A stretch of DNA of 64,000 nt from Rhodobiaceae bacterium (GCA_020637895.1 JACKJP010000004.1:124001-188000); one strand, 5' to 3'; counted from the stretch's first letter, positions 40,662 through 49,703 are shown. Notes: generated from the letters alone by a model not told the origin. Translations and numbers: made by a program.

Positions 40662-41780
40662 TCACTTCACGTTCGGGAACTTCGAATAGATGTTCTCGTT
40701 GAGCGCCTTCGCCAATGAGGCCTCGTCTTCGGGAATGCTGGCGACGATCCCCTTCCACTTGTCAACGAGCCGGGTGAAGTCGGCAACGATCTTTTCAGCG
40801 TCCGCCACGCCCTTGCCATTCGCGTCGGCAATGACGGCCTTGCTCTCAGAAGCAACGAATTCGTTGAGGACCTTGGTCATCGCGTCGTCGGGCTTGCCGA
40901 TCGTCAGCCCCTTCTCCTCGCGCTTGTCGATGACGGTCTGGCTCGATTTCATGTAGCTGTAGGCTGTGCCTGCAACACCGATGCCTGCGGAATCGATCAG
41001 CGCCTGCCTTTCAGCATCGCTTAGCGACTTCCAGCGCTGCAGGTTCAGATCGAGACTGGTCGGGCTGAACAGCAGGCCGATCGGCATCTGGATGACGTGC
41101 TTTGCCACTTCGCCGAGCGAAAGCGTGTCCAGCAGATTCAGCGATCCAAACGTGCAATCGACAGTACCGCGCTGCAGGCTTTCGTACATTTCGCCCACGG
41201 CAAGCTGAACCGGCGCCATGCCTAGCGCATCCGCAAGTCGGCTCCATGCGCTGCCGGGCACGCGGACCCGCAGTCCCTTCAGATCCTCAAGTGTGGCGAC
41301 CGGCTTGCGGCAGACAAGATCATAAGAAGCCGTCGCAAATGGGCCGATCGGGACGATGTTGAGATCCGTAAACTCCTTCAGGCACTTCGGGCATTCCAGA
41401 AGCATGAGTTCGGTGACCGCCCCAGACACTACGCGCGGATCGCCGGAAAGAAACGGCAGGGCGGTGACGATGCCGCCGGCAATCGGCAATTCATTGGGAT
41501 AATAGCTGGCGACAATCGTGGCCCCGTCGATGACACCGTCACGCACGCCGAACAGGTCGGTCTTGCCGGTGACGACAGCACCACCCGCCTGCACTTCAAA
41601 AGTAATGGAACCGTTCGTCAGCTCGCCGGCCCTGGTCAGCCACGGATTGACGCCATGCACCAGAAACGACGACTTCGGCGATGAGCCGCTGCCATAAAGG
41701 ATTTTCGTTTCGGCACGGGCCGGCAGGGCCATGAGGGCGCCCAGCGCGAGAACCCCCACGGAAAGTTTCACGATATTCAT
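40662..41780 (-). CDS. TRAP transporter substrate-binding protein DctP
   Basis: A 372-aa binding protein with signal peptide (LSVGVLALGALMALPARAE). The mature start TKILYGSGSSPKSSFLVHGVNPWL is followed by VCRKPVATLEDLKGLRVRVPGSAWSRLADALGMAPVQLAVGEMYESLQRGTVDCTFGSLN, the typical DctP substrate-arginine region (KGLRVR). The ATG at 41780 follows GGGAGG. It is the last gene of the P450/TRAP operon, behind dctM. Confidence 0.93.
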   Translation of the reverse strand: MNIVKLSVGVLALGALMALPARAETKILYGSGSSPKSSFLVHGVNPWLTRAGELTNGSITFEVQAGGAVVTGKTDLFGVRDGVIDGATIVASYYPNELPIAGGIVTALPFLSGDPRVVSGAVTELMLLECPKCLKEFTDLNIVPIGPFATASYDLVCRKPVATLEDLKGLRVRVPGSAWSRLADALGMAPVQLAVGEMYESLQRGTVDCTFGSLNLLDTLSLGEVAKHVIQMPIGLLFSPTSLDLNLQRWKSLSDAERQALIDSAGIGVAGTAYSYMKSSQTVIDKREEKGLTIGKPDDAMTKVLNEFVASESKAVIADANGKGVADAEKIVADFTRLVDKWKGIVASIPEDEASLAKALNENIYSKFPNVK

Positions 41781-41826
41781 GGTCTTCCTCCCTTTTTTGA
41801 AGAAATTAAGCCGGCTAATTAACCGG

Positions 41827-43137
41827 TCACTGGATTGTTGATGGCAGGTACAGGATCACCTGCGGCACGAAGATCAGGATGAGCATCACGACGATTTCAG
41901 CGAGCAGAAACCAGGAGACGCCCTTGAAGATCGTGAGCAGCGGAACCTCGTCGCCGACGACGCTCTTCATGACAAAGACGTTAAGACCGACAGGCGGCGT
42001 CAGCAGGCCGATTTCGAGATATTTGACGAGAATGACGCCGATCCAGATCGGATCGATCTGCACCGCATCGAAGATCGGCAGAAGGATCGGGAGCGTCAGC
42101 AAGAGCACGCCGATCGCGTCAAGGAAACACCCCAGGACGATATAGATGACCGTGCAGATCAGGATGACCATGAGCGGATCGTCCGTCCAGCCGACCACGG
42201 CATCGGACAGAAATCCGGGGATCTGGCTCAGCGCCAGAAACGTCGTGAAGAGCGACGCGCCGATCGCAACAAAGAAAATCGTCGCGGTGACGCGAACGGC
42301 TTCAAGAACGCTCTCACGCAGAGCCCTGCGCGTCAGCGTCCGTTGGACCAGCGAAACAAGAATGGCAAGCAGGACGCCGAACGCACCCGCCTCCGTCGCC
42401 GTGACGATGCCGGAATAGATGCCGCCCACCACACCGATCACCAGAACCGGCAGCGGCCAGACCGGCTTGAGGACCGCGAAACGCTCCGCCCATGTCACCT
42501 GCGAGAACTCAATCCGCGGCGCGAGCTTCGGATTGAGCGAACACCGGATCACGATCAGCAGCGCATAGGCTGCGGCGGTCAGCAGACCAGGGATCAGGCC
42601 GGCGAGCAGCATCTTGGCAACGCTGACTTCCGCGAAGACCGCGTAAATGACCATCGTGATGCTTGGTGGAATCAAAGCGCCGAGGGTTCCCACGGCCGCC
42701 GCAGTTCCGGTCGCAAGGCCCGGATCGTATTTCAGACGCAGCATCTCGGGCACTGCGATGCGGCCCATCGCGGCCGTGGTCGCAAGGCTCGATCCGCTGG
42801 CCGCCGCAAAGCCGGCGCCCGCGAAATTCGTGGCGACAGCAAGCCCACCAGGCACCGCGCCGACCCAAAGTCGCAAAGCGGCATAAAGCGACGCGGTCAG
42901 TCCCGTATGGGCGGCGATCGCACCCATGAAGAGAAACATCGGCACTGCGGACAGCGTCCAGTGCGAGACGAAATCGTAGGGGAGATTGGCGAGGATTGCG
43001 ATCGCGGGTACATCGCCGCGAATGATCCAGATTCCGGCAAACGACACGCCGGCCAGCGCCACCCCGATGGGCACGCGGATCATGAACAGGATCAGCAGAA
43101 CACCGAGACCGGAAAACCCGACTTCAAGCGGCGTCAT
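41827..43137 (-). CDS. TRAP transporter large permease DctM
   Basis: A 436-aa multi-spanning protein. LLILFMIRVPIGVALAGVSFAGIWI starts it; AVGTLGALIPPSITMVIYAVF, TATEAGAFGVLLAILVSL and GLLTPPVGLNVFVMKSV are DctM signatures. It overlaps dctQ by 4 bp (ATGA) and is 46 bp ahead of dctP. Confidence 0.95.
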   Translation of the reverse strand: MTPLEVGFSGLGVLLILFMIRVPIGVALAGVSFAGIWIIRGDVPAIAILANLPYDFVSHWTLSAVPMFLFMGAIAAHTGLTASLYAALRLWVGAVPGGLAVATNFAGAGFAAASGSSLATTAAMGRIAVPEMLRLKYDPGLATGTAAAVGTLGALIPPSITMVIYAVFAEVSVAKMLLAGLIPGLLTAAAYALLIVIRCSLNPKLAPRIEFSQVTWAERFAVLKPVWPLPVLVIGVVGGIYSGIVTATEAGAFGVLLAILVSLVQRTLTRRALRESVLEAVRVTATIFFVAIGASLFTTFLALSQIPGFLSDAVVGWTDDPLMVILICTVIYIVLGCFLDAIGVLLLTLPILLPIFDAVQIDPIWIGVILVKYLEIGLLTPPVGLNVFVMKSVVGDEVPLLTIFKGVSWFLLAEIVVMLILIFVPQVILYLPSTIQ

Positions 43138-43679
43138 CGCAGATCCTCCGCGCCGCCGGAAGCTCGACCGGCACCAAGTCTGACTGCCACGGTCAAAATC
43201 TGCGCCAGAGCGACAAGCGCCGCGCAGGCAAGGCCGACCGGCACCATCCAGTATGACGGCCAGATTGGGATCGAGTATGCGGGCGTATCGATCGTCGCCA
43301 GCGCATGGGTCTTCTCAAGCGCCTTTTTCACGCCGGCCCAGCAGAATACGCTGAAGACGGCAAGGCAGATCGTCCAGGATACGAGCTCGATTGCCGCCGC
43401 AAGCCTGGCCGGAAGCAGGTTGACCAGTGCATCGACCGAAAGATGTTCATTGCGGAACTGGAGATACGCGATCGGCAGGAAGGAGATCGCCACCATGTAA
43501 TAGCCCGAGGCGATTTCGAGCGTGCCATGCAGGGCAATCCGGAAAAAATACCTGAGTGTGATGTCGAGGCACACCTGCACGGCCATCAGCACCGTGGCAG
43601 CGCATGCGACGATCATCAGCGCATCGACAGCGCGCTTGATCACCCGGTTGCCCTGCGGGGCTGGCCCATCCTTCATCAT
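43134..43679 (-). CDS. TRAP transporter small permease DctQ
   Basis: A 181-aa four-helix protein: VIKRAVDALMIVACAATVLMAVQVCLDITLRYFFRI, EIASGYYMVAISFLPIAYLQFRNEHLSVDALVNLLPARL, ELVSWTICLAVFSVFCWAG, YWMVPVGLACAALVALAQIL. The NEHLSVDAL amphipathic segment is the DctQ hallmark. It follows the CoA-transferase gene by 58 bp in the same operon, tying uptake to activation. Confidence 0.93.
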   Translation of the reverse strand: MMKDGPAPQGNRVIKRAVDALMIVACAATVLMAVQVCLDITLRYFFRIALHGTLEIASGYYMVAISFLPIAYLQFRNEHLSVDALVNLLPARLAAAIELVSWTICLAVFSVFCWAGVKKALEKTHALATIDTPAYSIPIWPSYWMVPVGLACAALVALAQILTVAVRLGAGRASGGAEDLR

Positions 43680-43737
43680 TTTCCTCCTGCCGGCCCTTCT
43701 CTTTGCGGAAAGGTTCCTGCTGCACGCTCTGCCGCTT

Positions 43738-45009
43738 TCAGATCGCCTGTGCTTTCCTCAGCAATTGAAGCTCATCCGCATCCACCCCAAGGACCTGCCG
43801 GAGCATTTCGTCGGTGTGCTGACCGAGCAGCGGCGGCGCCGTCACGGCTGGGGTCGGGGACCCACTCATCCTGACCGGCCAGCCGGGCAGGACTACCGGT
43901 CCGCGCGTCGGGTGGTCGACCTCGGCAAGCATGCCGCTCTTGCGGAACGACTCGTCGTTGATGATATCGGCGCTGTCGTAGACCGCGCCTGCCGGCACGC
44001 CGGCTGCATTCAGCGTTTCCATCGCGGCGCGCTTGGTCTGCGTCAGCATCCACGGCGCGACCACCGCATCGACGTCGCCCTGGTGGCGGAAGCGCAGCTC
44101 CGGCGTCGCAAAGCGCGGATCTTCCAGCAGGTCTTCACGGCCGATGGCGCGAAGCAGCGCCTGCCATTGCTTGTTGCCGGTATTCACATCGCGGGCGGTG
44201 TAGATGAAGCAGTAATCGTTGGGCCCGCCACCCTTGCATTCGAAAAGACCCGATGGCGCGGCGGTGCTGCTCGGCGATGCGTTGCCGACGCGCTCGACCG
44301 GCTTTCCCGTCACCTGATGGCGCGCGAGCGGCATGCGCCCGAAATTGATCATGGCTTCCTGCATCGCCACTTTGACGCGCTGGCCGCGGCCGGTGTACTG
44401 CCGCTGATAGAGGGCCCCTATGATCCCGATGGCGAGATGCAATCCCGATCCGGTATCGGCAAAGGTGTAACCGCATTTGATCGGCGGGCCGTCCGGCTCG
44501 CCGGTGAAGGCAACCGCACCGCCCATGGATTGGGCAATCGCGTCGAAGCATCGAAAATCACGGTAGGGGCTTTCATCGCTGAAGCCCTGGATGCTTCCGT
44601 AGACGATACGCGGATTTATCTTCGAGACTTCGTCGTAGCCGAAGCCGAGCCGTTCGATCGTGCCGGGCGCGAAATTTTCCAGCAGCACGTCGCTTTCTTC
44701 GATCAGCCGCTTCAGCAAGGCGCTGCCCTCCGGCTTGCCAAGGTCGATCGTGACGCTCTTCTTGTTGGAGTTGAGCACCAGGAAGTAGATGGAATCCTTG
44801 TCCGGCGAATCCGCCGACGCGATGCGTGCCGGATCTCCGCCATTGGGTCGCTCGATCTTCATGACGTTGGCGCCAAGAAATGCGAGCGCCTGGGCACAGG
44901 CAGAACCCGCCTCCCATTGGGTCAGGTCGAGCACGTTGACGTTGCTGAGCGCGAGTTCGCCTGCGACCGCCGCAGTGCTCGCGCCATTGTTCGTATCCAT
45001 CTTGCCCAT
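43738..45009 (-). CDS. CaiB/BaiF family CoA-transferase
   Basis: A 423-aa class III CoA-transferase. NVNVLDLTQWEAGSACAQALAFLGANVMKIERPNGGDPARIA, LNSNKKSVTIDLGKPEG, DVLLENFAPGTIERLGFGYDEV, GSIQGFSDESPYRDFRCFDAIAQ and CGYTFADTGSGLHLAIG (catalytic aspartate) are present. It sits between the P450 electron-transfer genes and the TRAP genes and probably activates the transported acid. Confidence 0.92.
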   Translation of the reverse strand: MGKMDTNNGASTAAVAGELALSNVNVLDLTQWEAGSACAQALAFLGANVMKIERPNGGDPARIASADSPDKDSIYFLVLNSNKKSVTIDLGKPEGSALLKRLIEESDVLLENFAPGTIERLGFGYDEVSKINPRIVYGSIQGFSDESPYRDFRCFDAIAQSMGGAVAFTGEPDGPPIKCGYTFADTGSGLHLAIGIIGALYQRQYTGRGQRVKVAMQEAMINFGRMPLARHQVTGKPVERVGNASPSSTAAPSGLFECKGGGPNDYCFIYTARDVNTGNKQWQALLRAIGREDLLEDPRFATPELRFRHQGDVDAVVAPWMLTQTKRAAMETLNAAGVPAGAVYDSADIINDESFRKSGMLAEVDHPTRGPVVLPGWPVRMSGSPTPAVTAPPLLGQHTDEMLRQVLGVDADELQLLRKAQAI

Positions 45010-45038
45010 GGTGCTTCCCTGTCGCCGGCGTTACGCCG

Positions 45039-45236
45039 TCAGTCTTCGATGATGGTGATTGCCTCGGACGGGCACAGGCGCGCGGCCATGCGCGTGCTCT
45101 CCCACAGGTCCTCGGTCGGGTTGTCATTCAGCAGGATGACGATCCCGTCCTCCTCGTCCTGGTCGAACACCTTCGGTGCCTGCAGCACACACTGGCCGGC
45201 GGCGATGCAGCGCGCCTTGTCGATCTGAATTTTCAT
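45039..45236 (-). CDS. [3Fe-4S]-type P450 ferredoxin
   Basis: A 65-aa ferredoxin. Cysteines are at 10, 16 and 55 (CIAAGQC and RLCPSEAI), three in all with the second position of the usual CxxCxxC replaced, which marks a [3Fe-4S] cluster of the kind serving CYP105-like P450s. Other features are VFDQDEEDGIVILL and the terminal AITIIED. It begins 9 bp after the P450 stop and must be its electron donor. Confidence 0.95.
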   Translation of the reverse strand: MKIQIDKARCIAAGQCVLQAPKVFDQDEEDGIVILLNDNPTEDLWESTRMAARLCPSEAITIIED

Positions 45237-45245
45237 GATCTCTCC

Positions 45246-46451
45246 TCACCATTTGAGCGGAAGTTCGTGGACGCCATAGACGAACATGTCGTGGCGGAAA
45301 CGGAGCTGTTCGAAAGGAACGGCAAGCCGCAGGTCTGGCAGTCGGTTGAAGAGCGTTCCATAGACGACCTGGAGCTCAGCCCGTGCCAGCACCTGGCCGA
45401 CGCACTGGTGAACGCCGTAACCGAATGCCACATGGCTCCGGGCCTGAGGTCGCGTCACATCCAGCCTGTCCGGATCGGGAAACAGCTCACCGTCCCTGTT
45501 GGCGGCAGGGATGGAGCAGATGACGCCTTCGCCCTCGCGAATGATGTGACCGTTGACGTCGATATCCTCCAGCGCGACGCGCCGGGCGCCCATATGCAGC
45601 ACGCTCGAATAACGCAGCAGTTCCTCGACGGCGTTGGGGATCAGGGTCGGATCCTGTTTGATCAGCGCCAGCTGATCGGGGTGCTGCAGCAATGTCAGCA
45701 CGCCGAGCGCGGTCATGTTCTGCGTTGTCTGATGCCCCGCGCTGAGCAGAAGCCGCACGATGTTGATGAGCGTCTCGCGGTCGACATGACCGGGAACCAG
45801 CTGCTCGGCGACGAGCCTTGAAATCACGTCATCGCCCGGGTTTTTCTCCTTGGCATCGATCAGCGCGTCGAGATAGGCGAACAGCTCGTCCAGCGACTGC
45901 CTGACTTCCGCCTGGCTGGATTTCGAACCGAACTGGATGCGCGTCGCGCGGTGGAAGAACTCGTGGTCTTCGAAGGGCACGCCGAGCAGGTAGGTAATGA
46001 TCTCGGTTGGCAACGGACCGGAAAAGTGTTCGACGAAATCGGCACCCTGCGGGAGGCTGGTATAGCTTTCGATCAGCCGGTCCACGGTCTCCTGAATCCG
46101 CGGCCGCAGCTGCTCGACCTTGCGGACGGTGAATTCCTTGGTGACCATGCGTCGCAGCCGGTCGTGCTCGGGCGGATCGAGTCGGAGAAACGACCTGTCG
46201 GCCTTGTCGGCGACCATGCGGCCTTCGAGAACATGCGGGAAGCCCTCGCGATTGGGCTCGCAGCTGAATCGCGGATGGCTGAGCACAACCTTGATATCGG
46301 CGAAGCGTGTCGCGAGATAGGGATGCGTACCATCCCATAACCGGACCCGCGAGAGCGGTGCCTTGTCGCGCAGTTCGGCATAATCTTCTGGCGGGTTGAA
46401 CGGATTTCCCCTGTCCATGGGATAGAACCGTTCCTGGGTCTCAGATCTCAT
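45246..46451 (-). CDS. Cytochrome P450 monooxygenase
   Basis: A 401-aa bacterial class I P450. The K-helix ExxR is in VEELLRY; the heme motif FGYGVHQCVGQ puts the cysteine ligand at about residue 350; the I-helix reads LLLSAGHQTTQN (about 235-246). The I-helix acid normally before the conserved threonine (AGxE/DTT) is glutamine here. PPEHDRLRRMVTKEFT is the C-helix. The ATG at 46451 (MRSETQ) has GGAGAAG 6 bases upstream; the ATG five codons earlier overlaps that site. Encoded with its own ferredoxin and, further upstream, a reductase, it would hydroxylate the module's substrate. Confidence 0.94.
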   Translation of the reverse strand: MRSETQERFYPMDRGNPFNPPEDYAELRDKAPLSRVRLWDGTHPYLATRFADIKVVLSHPRFSCEPNREGFPHVLEGRMVADKADRSFLRLDPPEHDRLRRMVTKEFTVRKVEQLRPRIQETVDRLIESYTSLPQGADFVEHFSGPLPTEIITYLLGVPFEDHEFFHRATRIQFGSKSSQAEVRQSLDELFAYLDALIDAKEKNPGDDVISRLVAEQLVPGHVDRETLINIVRLLLSAGHQTTQNMTALGVLTLLQHPDQLALIKQDPTLIPNAVEELLRYSSVLHMGARRVALEDIDVNGHIIREGEGVICSIPAANRDGELFPDPDRLDVTRPQARSHVAFGYGVHQCVGQVLARAELQVVYGTLFNRLPDLRLAVPFEQLRFRHDMFVYGVHELPLKW

Positions 46452-46504
46452 CTCGTTCTTCTCCATTCGTTGCGCCGGATCTGCGCTGGAAGGCGTCTTG
46501 CCTG

Positions 46505-47311
46505 TCAGGCGGCCGTCTGGCCCATGCGTTGCTTGGCGCGCTTCATCGACGCGAGCCAGCGCTCGCGGTCGGTCGCGCGGCGTATTTCGAATTCGGCGAC
46601 CCGCGCATGGGGAAGCGCCAGAAAGCGCCCTGCGGCGATGGCTTCGAAGGTGGATGCGACGACCTGCTCGGGCTCAATGAAATCCATCGCGGCGGCCGAG
46701 CTGGCGCTGTCTGGACGGGTCATCTGGGTTCGCACGCCCTCCGGACACACGCAGACGACAGAAGCTCCCGTTCCACCGAGATCGATGGCAATCCATTCCG
46801 CCAGGGCGACCGCTGCATGCTTCGCCGCCGTGTAAGGCGCGGAGCGAAGATCCGACAGAAGACCGGCGGCCGACGCCATGATCACGAAGCAACCCCTGTT
46901 GCGCCTGCGCATGGACGGAATCGCCGCTGCCGCGCTGTTCACGTGTCCGAGAACATTGACATCGAGCGACACACGCCAGTCGTCGGGCTCGCCGAGCCCG
47001 AGGCCGCGATGAATACCGGCATTCGAAACCCATAGATCGATCGGACCGGCGGTCTCCTCGATTTCGGCCGCCAGCGCCGCGACCGCTGCCGGATCGGCCA
47101 CATCGAGCGCGCGCGCCTCGATCACGACCGGACGATTGCCGTGACCGACCTGCGCTTTCAGAGTCTCGGCGACCGAGCGGACCGCGGCCCCATCGATATC
47201 GGCCAGAAACACAGCTGAGGCGCGTGAGGCCAACGCATGCGCGAAGGCCTTTCCGATGCCGCTTCCCGCACCGGTCACTACCGCGATCTGTCCTGTCGGA
47301 TCGAATGTCAC
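46505..47311 (-). CDS. Short-chain dehydrogenase/reductase (SDR)
   Basis: A 268-aa classical SDR. Cofactor motif VVTGAGSGIGKAFA, NAG motif in VSNAGIHRG, catalytic serine in IMASAAGLLSDL and YxxxK as YTAAKHA are all visible. It would oxidise the alcohol produced by the neighbouring P450. A GTG at 47311 is preferred (GAGAGGGCGG just upstream); an ATG at 47326 has no ribosome site. A GGTCAGACC operator-like site lies 30 bp upstream. Confidence 0.9.
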   Translation of the reverse strand: MTFDPTGQIAVVTGAGSGIGKAFAHALASRASAVFLADIDGAAVRSVAETLKAQVGHGNRPVVIEARALDVADPAAVAALAAEIEETAGPIDLWVSNAGIHRGLGLGEPDDWRVSLDVNVLGHVNSAAAAIPSMRRRNRGCFVIMASAAGLLSDLRSAPYTAAKHAAVALAEWIAIDLGGTGASVVCVCPEGVRTQMTRPDSASSAAAMDFIEPEQVVASTFEAIAAGRFLALPHARVAEFEIRRATDRERWLASMKRAKQRMGQTAA

Positions 47312-47340
47312 TCCCGCCCTCTCCATCGTTTCATGGATTC

Positions 47341-47353
47341 AAGGTCAGACCAA
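47341..47353. promoter_or_regulatory. AAGGTCAGACC operator-like site upstream of the SDR
   Basis: AAGGTCAGACCAA shares the GGTC-N-GACC core with the perfect palindrome at 49485-49499. It lies in the 100-bp gap between the ferredoxin-reductase stop and the SDR start, so the SDR-P450-ferredoxin part may have its own GntR-controlled promoter. Confidence 0.45.
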
Positions 47354-47411
47354 AGTTCCACAAACGCATTTCCCTGTCAACTCGATCGAAATCCACGATC
47401 AAGCATCTGTT

Positions 47412-48620
47412 TTAATTGACTGTTTCTTCAATTTTCGTCCGGGCGCCTTCACCCACATCCGTCAGAACGTGGTTGTATCGGGTAATCTTCCCGGCAACGC
47501 CGATGCCGGCAACGCCCGCCAGATTTCCCGCCTCGTAATATTCGTAAAGGAAGGAACCCTTGTCGGGATTCTCAAATGCCAGCCGCACATCATCGATACC
47601 CGAAGTGCGCCCAAGCGCCTGCAATCGCCTGCCGTGGAGATCGGACCAGAAATACGGAAGGAATGCGCCCCATGCCTTCTCCGGCTCAGCGCCTGCGATC
47701 GCATGGGCGACGATCCGGGCCTGTTCGCGCGCGGCTGTCCAATGTTCGTGCCGACGGGCATGACCGCCATCATGTGACTGCCAGCGCGCGACATCGCCGG
47801 CAGCGTAAATTCCGGGCATTCGCGTTCTGCCAGAACCGTCGCAAAAAATGCCGTTGTCAATTTCGACGCCTGATCCGGCAGCCCACTCGACATTCGGAAT
47901 ATTGCCGAGCCCTGCAACTACCACATCGGCCTCGATCGAGGTCCCATTGGCGAGCTCAAGATACTGCCTGCCAGACAGCATCTGCCGTATGCGCTCGACA
48001 CCGGTGTCGCAGACCTGGACCACGCCGGCAGCCTCGTGCAGGCTGGCTACGCGCCGCGCGACCGTCGTGCCGAGAACCCGCTCGAGCGGCAAAGGATCTC
48101 TCTCAATGATCGTCGCATCCGCGCCGATCGCGCGTACGCTGGAAGCAACCTCCGCCCCTATGAAACCGCCGCCGACGATCGCTACCGATATGCGGGGTTG
48201 CAGAAGCGCGCGCAGGCGCATGGCATCACAATAGCTTCTCAATGTCAGGACCAGCCCTTGCGCGCCGTCTGCGAGGAAAGGCCTTGCCCGGGACCCGGTT
48301 GCAATGACGATAAAATCGGCGGAGATCCGGGCACCGCTATCGAGTTCAACTTCGCGCCGCTCTCCGTCCAGCCTGATCGCGGAACTGGCCCTGATGATTT
48401 TTGCTTTGAGCCCGTCATAATGAGGGCGCTGATGCAGCAGAACTCCATCAATGGATGGGTCGCCGGTAAGCACCGATTTTGAGAGCGGCGGCCGGTCGTA
48501 TGGATATTCCGGATCACTGTCGACCAACGTGATCTGACCGTTGAAGCCAAGCCGCCGCAACTCGTTGAGCACCCCGACCCCTGCAACGGATGCGCCGACT
48601 ATGAGAACGCTGCCGTCCAT
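47412..48620 (-). CDS. FAD-dependent ferredoxin reductase (P450 redox partner)
   Basis: A 402-aa two-Rossmann flavoprotein of the putidaredoxin/rhodocoxin-reductase type. It has VLIVGASVAGVGVLNELRRLGFNGQITLVDSDPEYPYDRPPLSK at the N-terminus, VAIVGGGFIGAEVASSVRAIGADATIIERD for NADH, the second FAD segment GIYAAGDVARW, and the characteristic HWTAAREQARIVAHAI. It would pass electrons from NAD(P)H through the three-cysteine ferredoxin to the P450. The ATG at 48620 lies 16 bp after the hydratase stop. Confidence 0.92.
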   Translation of the reverse strand: MDGSVLIVGASVAGVGVLNELRRLGFNGQITLVDSDPEYPYDRPPLSKSVLTGDPSIDGVLLHQRPHYDGLKAKIIRASSAIRLDGERREVELDSGARISADFIVIATGSRARPFLADGAQGLVLTLRSYCDAMRLRALLQPRISVAIVGGGFIGAEVASSVRAIGADATIIERDPLPLERVLGTTVARRVASLHEAAGVVQVCDTGVERIRQMLSGRQYLELANGTSIEADVVVAGLGNIPNVEWAAGSGVEIDNGIFCDGSGRTRMPGIYAAGDVARWQSHDGGHARRHEHWTAAREQARIVAHAIAGAEPEKAWGAFLPYFWSDLHGRRLQALGRTSGIDDVRLAFENPDKGSFLYEYYEAGNLAGVAGIGVAGKITRYNHVLTDVGEGARTKIEETVN

Positions 48621-48636
48621 GACCAACGTCTTCCGG

Positions 48637-49434
48637 CTATGATCCGGACCAGGCCGGAGCGCGCTTTTCAAGAAACGACCTTGAACCTTCTGCGGCATCG
48701 GCGGTCTTCATCAGCCTCGCCTGAAGACCATCGCCAAGCGCGTAATAGCCTTCGGGAACGACTGGCTTCAGCGCCCGCATCAATTCGATTGTCGCTTCAA
48801 GGGCCAACGGCGCACAGGCCGCCACCTCCGCTGCCAGCTTGCGGGCCGCGGCGAGCGCATTCTCCTCAACGCGATTGATCATCCCGCAGGCGAGCGCCTC
48901 TGCGGCGCTGAGCTGCCGCCCGGTCAAGGCGATTTCCCATGCCATCGCAATGGGCAGCCTGGCCAATGCCATCGGCAGGCAATCATTGGCGGCGATAAGC
49001 CCGCGCAATGGTTCCGGTAGCGCGAATGTGGCGTTGGGCGCAGCAACGACCAGCTCGCAGGCCATGGCAATCTCAAGGCCGCCACCAACGGCATAGCCAT
49101 TGACGGCAGCGATGAACGGTTTCTTCCGTTGCCGGCGCACAAAGCCGCCAAACCCATGGTCTCCGATGACGGCGCGGGGCTCACCGCGCTCGCGCGCCCG
49201 AAGGTCCGCCCCCGCGCTGAACGCGACATTTCCCGCCCCGGTGATGATGCCGACACGAACGGACCCGTCGCTCTCCACCCGCTCAATGGCTTCCGACAGC
49301 ATCCGCGCTGTGGCCAGATCGAGCGAATTGCGCACCGTCGGACGGTTCAGCGTCACGATCGCGATCGGGCCGTCCAGTTCGAGTTCGACCGCGTTTTCCG
49401 GCGCGCTTTCCTGTCTGTCGTTCGACAATCCCAA
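48637..49434 (-). CDS. Enoyl-CoA hydratase/isomerase (crotonase family)
   Basis: A crotonase of about 265 aa. AFSAGADLRARERG and AVNGYAVGGGLEIAMACELVVAAPNATFALPEPLRGLIA are the oxyanion-hole and active-site segments. The frame is open to 49518, past the candidate operator. A TTG at 49434 with AGGAGGGCAGG about 8 bases upstream is the likelier start because it leaves the operator in the untranslated region. First gene of the leftward P450/TRAP operon. Confidence 0.87.
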   Translation of the reverse strand: MGLSNDRQESAPENAVELELDGPIAIVTLNRPTVRNSLDLATARMLSEAIERVESDGSVRVGIITGAGNVAFSAGADLRARERGEPRAVIGDHGFGGFVRRQRKKPFIAAVNGYAVGGGLEIAMACELVVAAPNATFALPEPLRGLIAANDCLPMALARLPIAMAWEIALTGRQLSAAEALACGMINRVEENALAAARKLAAEVAACAPLALEATIELMRALKPVVPEGYYALGDGLQARLMKTADAAEGSRSFLEKRAPAWSGS

Positions 49435-49484
49435 ATTCCTGCCCTCCTGATGGCGATGCCTTGCCAGCATTCGCATTATTGACT

Positions 49485-49499
49485 TAAGGTCTGACCTTA
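49485..49499. promoter_or_regulatory. 15-bp palindrome TAAGGTCTGACCTTA, GntR-type operator candidate
   Basis: TAAGGTC-T-GACCTTA is a perfect 7+1+7 palindrome in the divergent region between the leftward hydratase and the rightward GntR gene. GT(C)-N-(G)AC dyads of this kind are typical binding sites of FadR-subfamily GntR proteins. A second copy of the GGTC-N-GACC core is at 47341. Confidence 0.65.
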
Positions 49500-49703
49500 G
49501 TACCACTGAGTCACGCATACCTCAAGGCGCCTTTCTGGAGTTTCGCGACGGAAACGCCGGCAATGCCGCACTGACGACACGCATGCGAGGCTGAAATTGG
49601 CGTGCTGTACGGGCATCGGCTATTGATGAGACGATGAGGAACGCGGACTGGCGCCTGATTCGGACGGCTGGGATTTTCAGCTGACCGACAGGGAGGATGG
49701 ACA

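Noticed and set aside
40285..40689. Plus-strand 134-aa frame in the gap before the TRAP dctP gene
   Set aside because: It overlaps the dctP 3' end and a hairpin, has no domain-like pattern and no Shine-Dalgarno; most likely spurious.
41781..41826. CCGG-CTAATTAA-CCGG dyad between dctM and dctP as an attenuator
   Set aside because: Only 4-bp arms; dctP is expected to be expressed with dctM and the dyad is likely chance.
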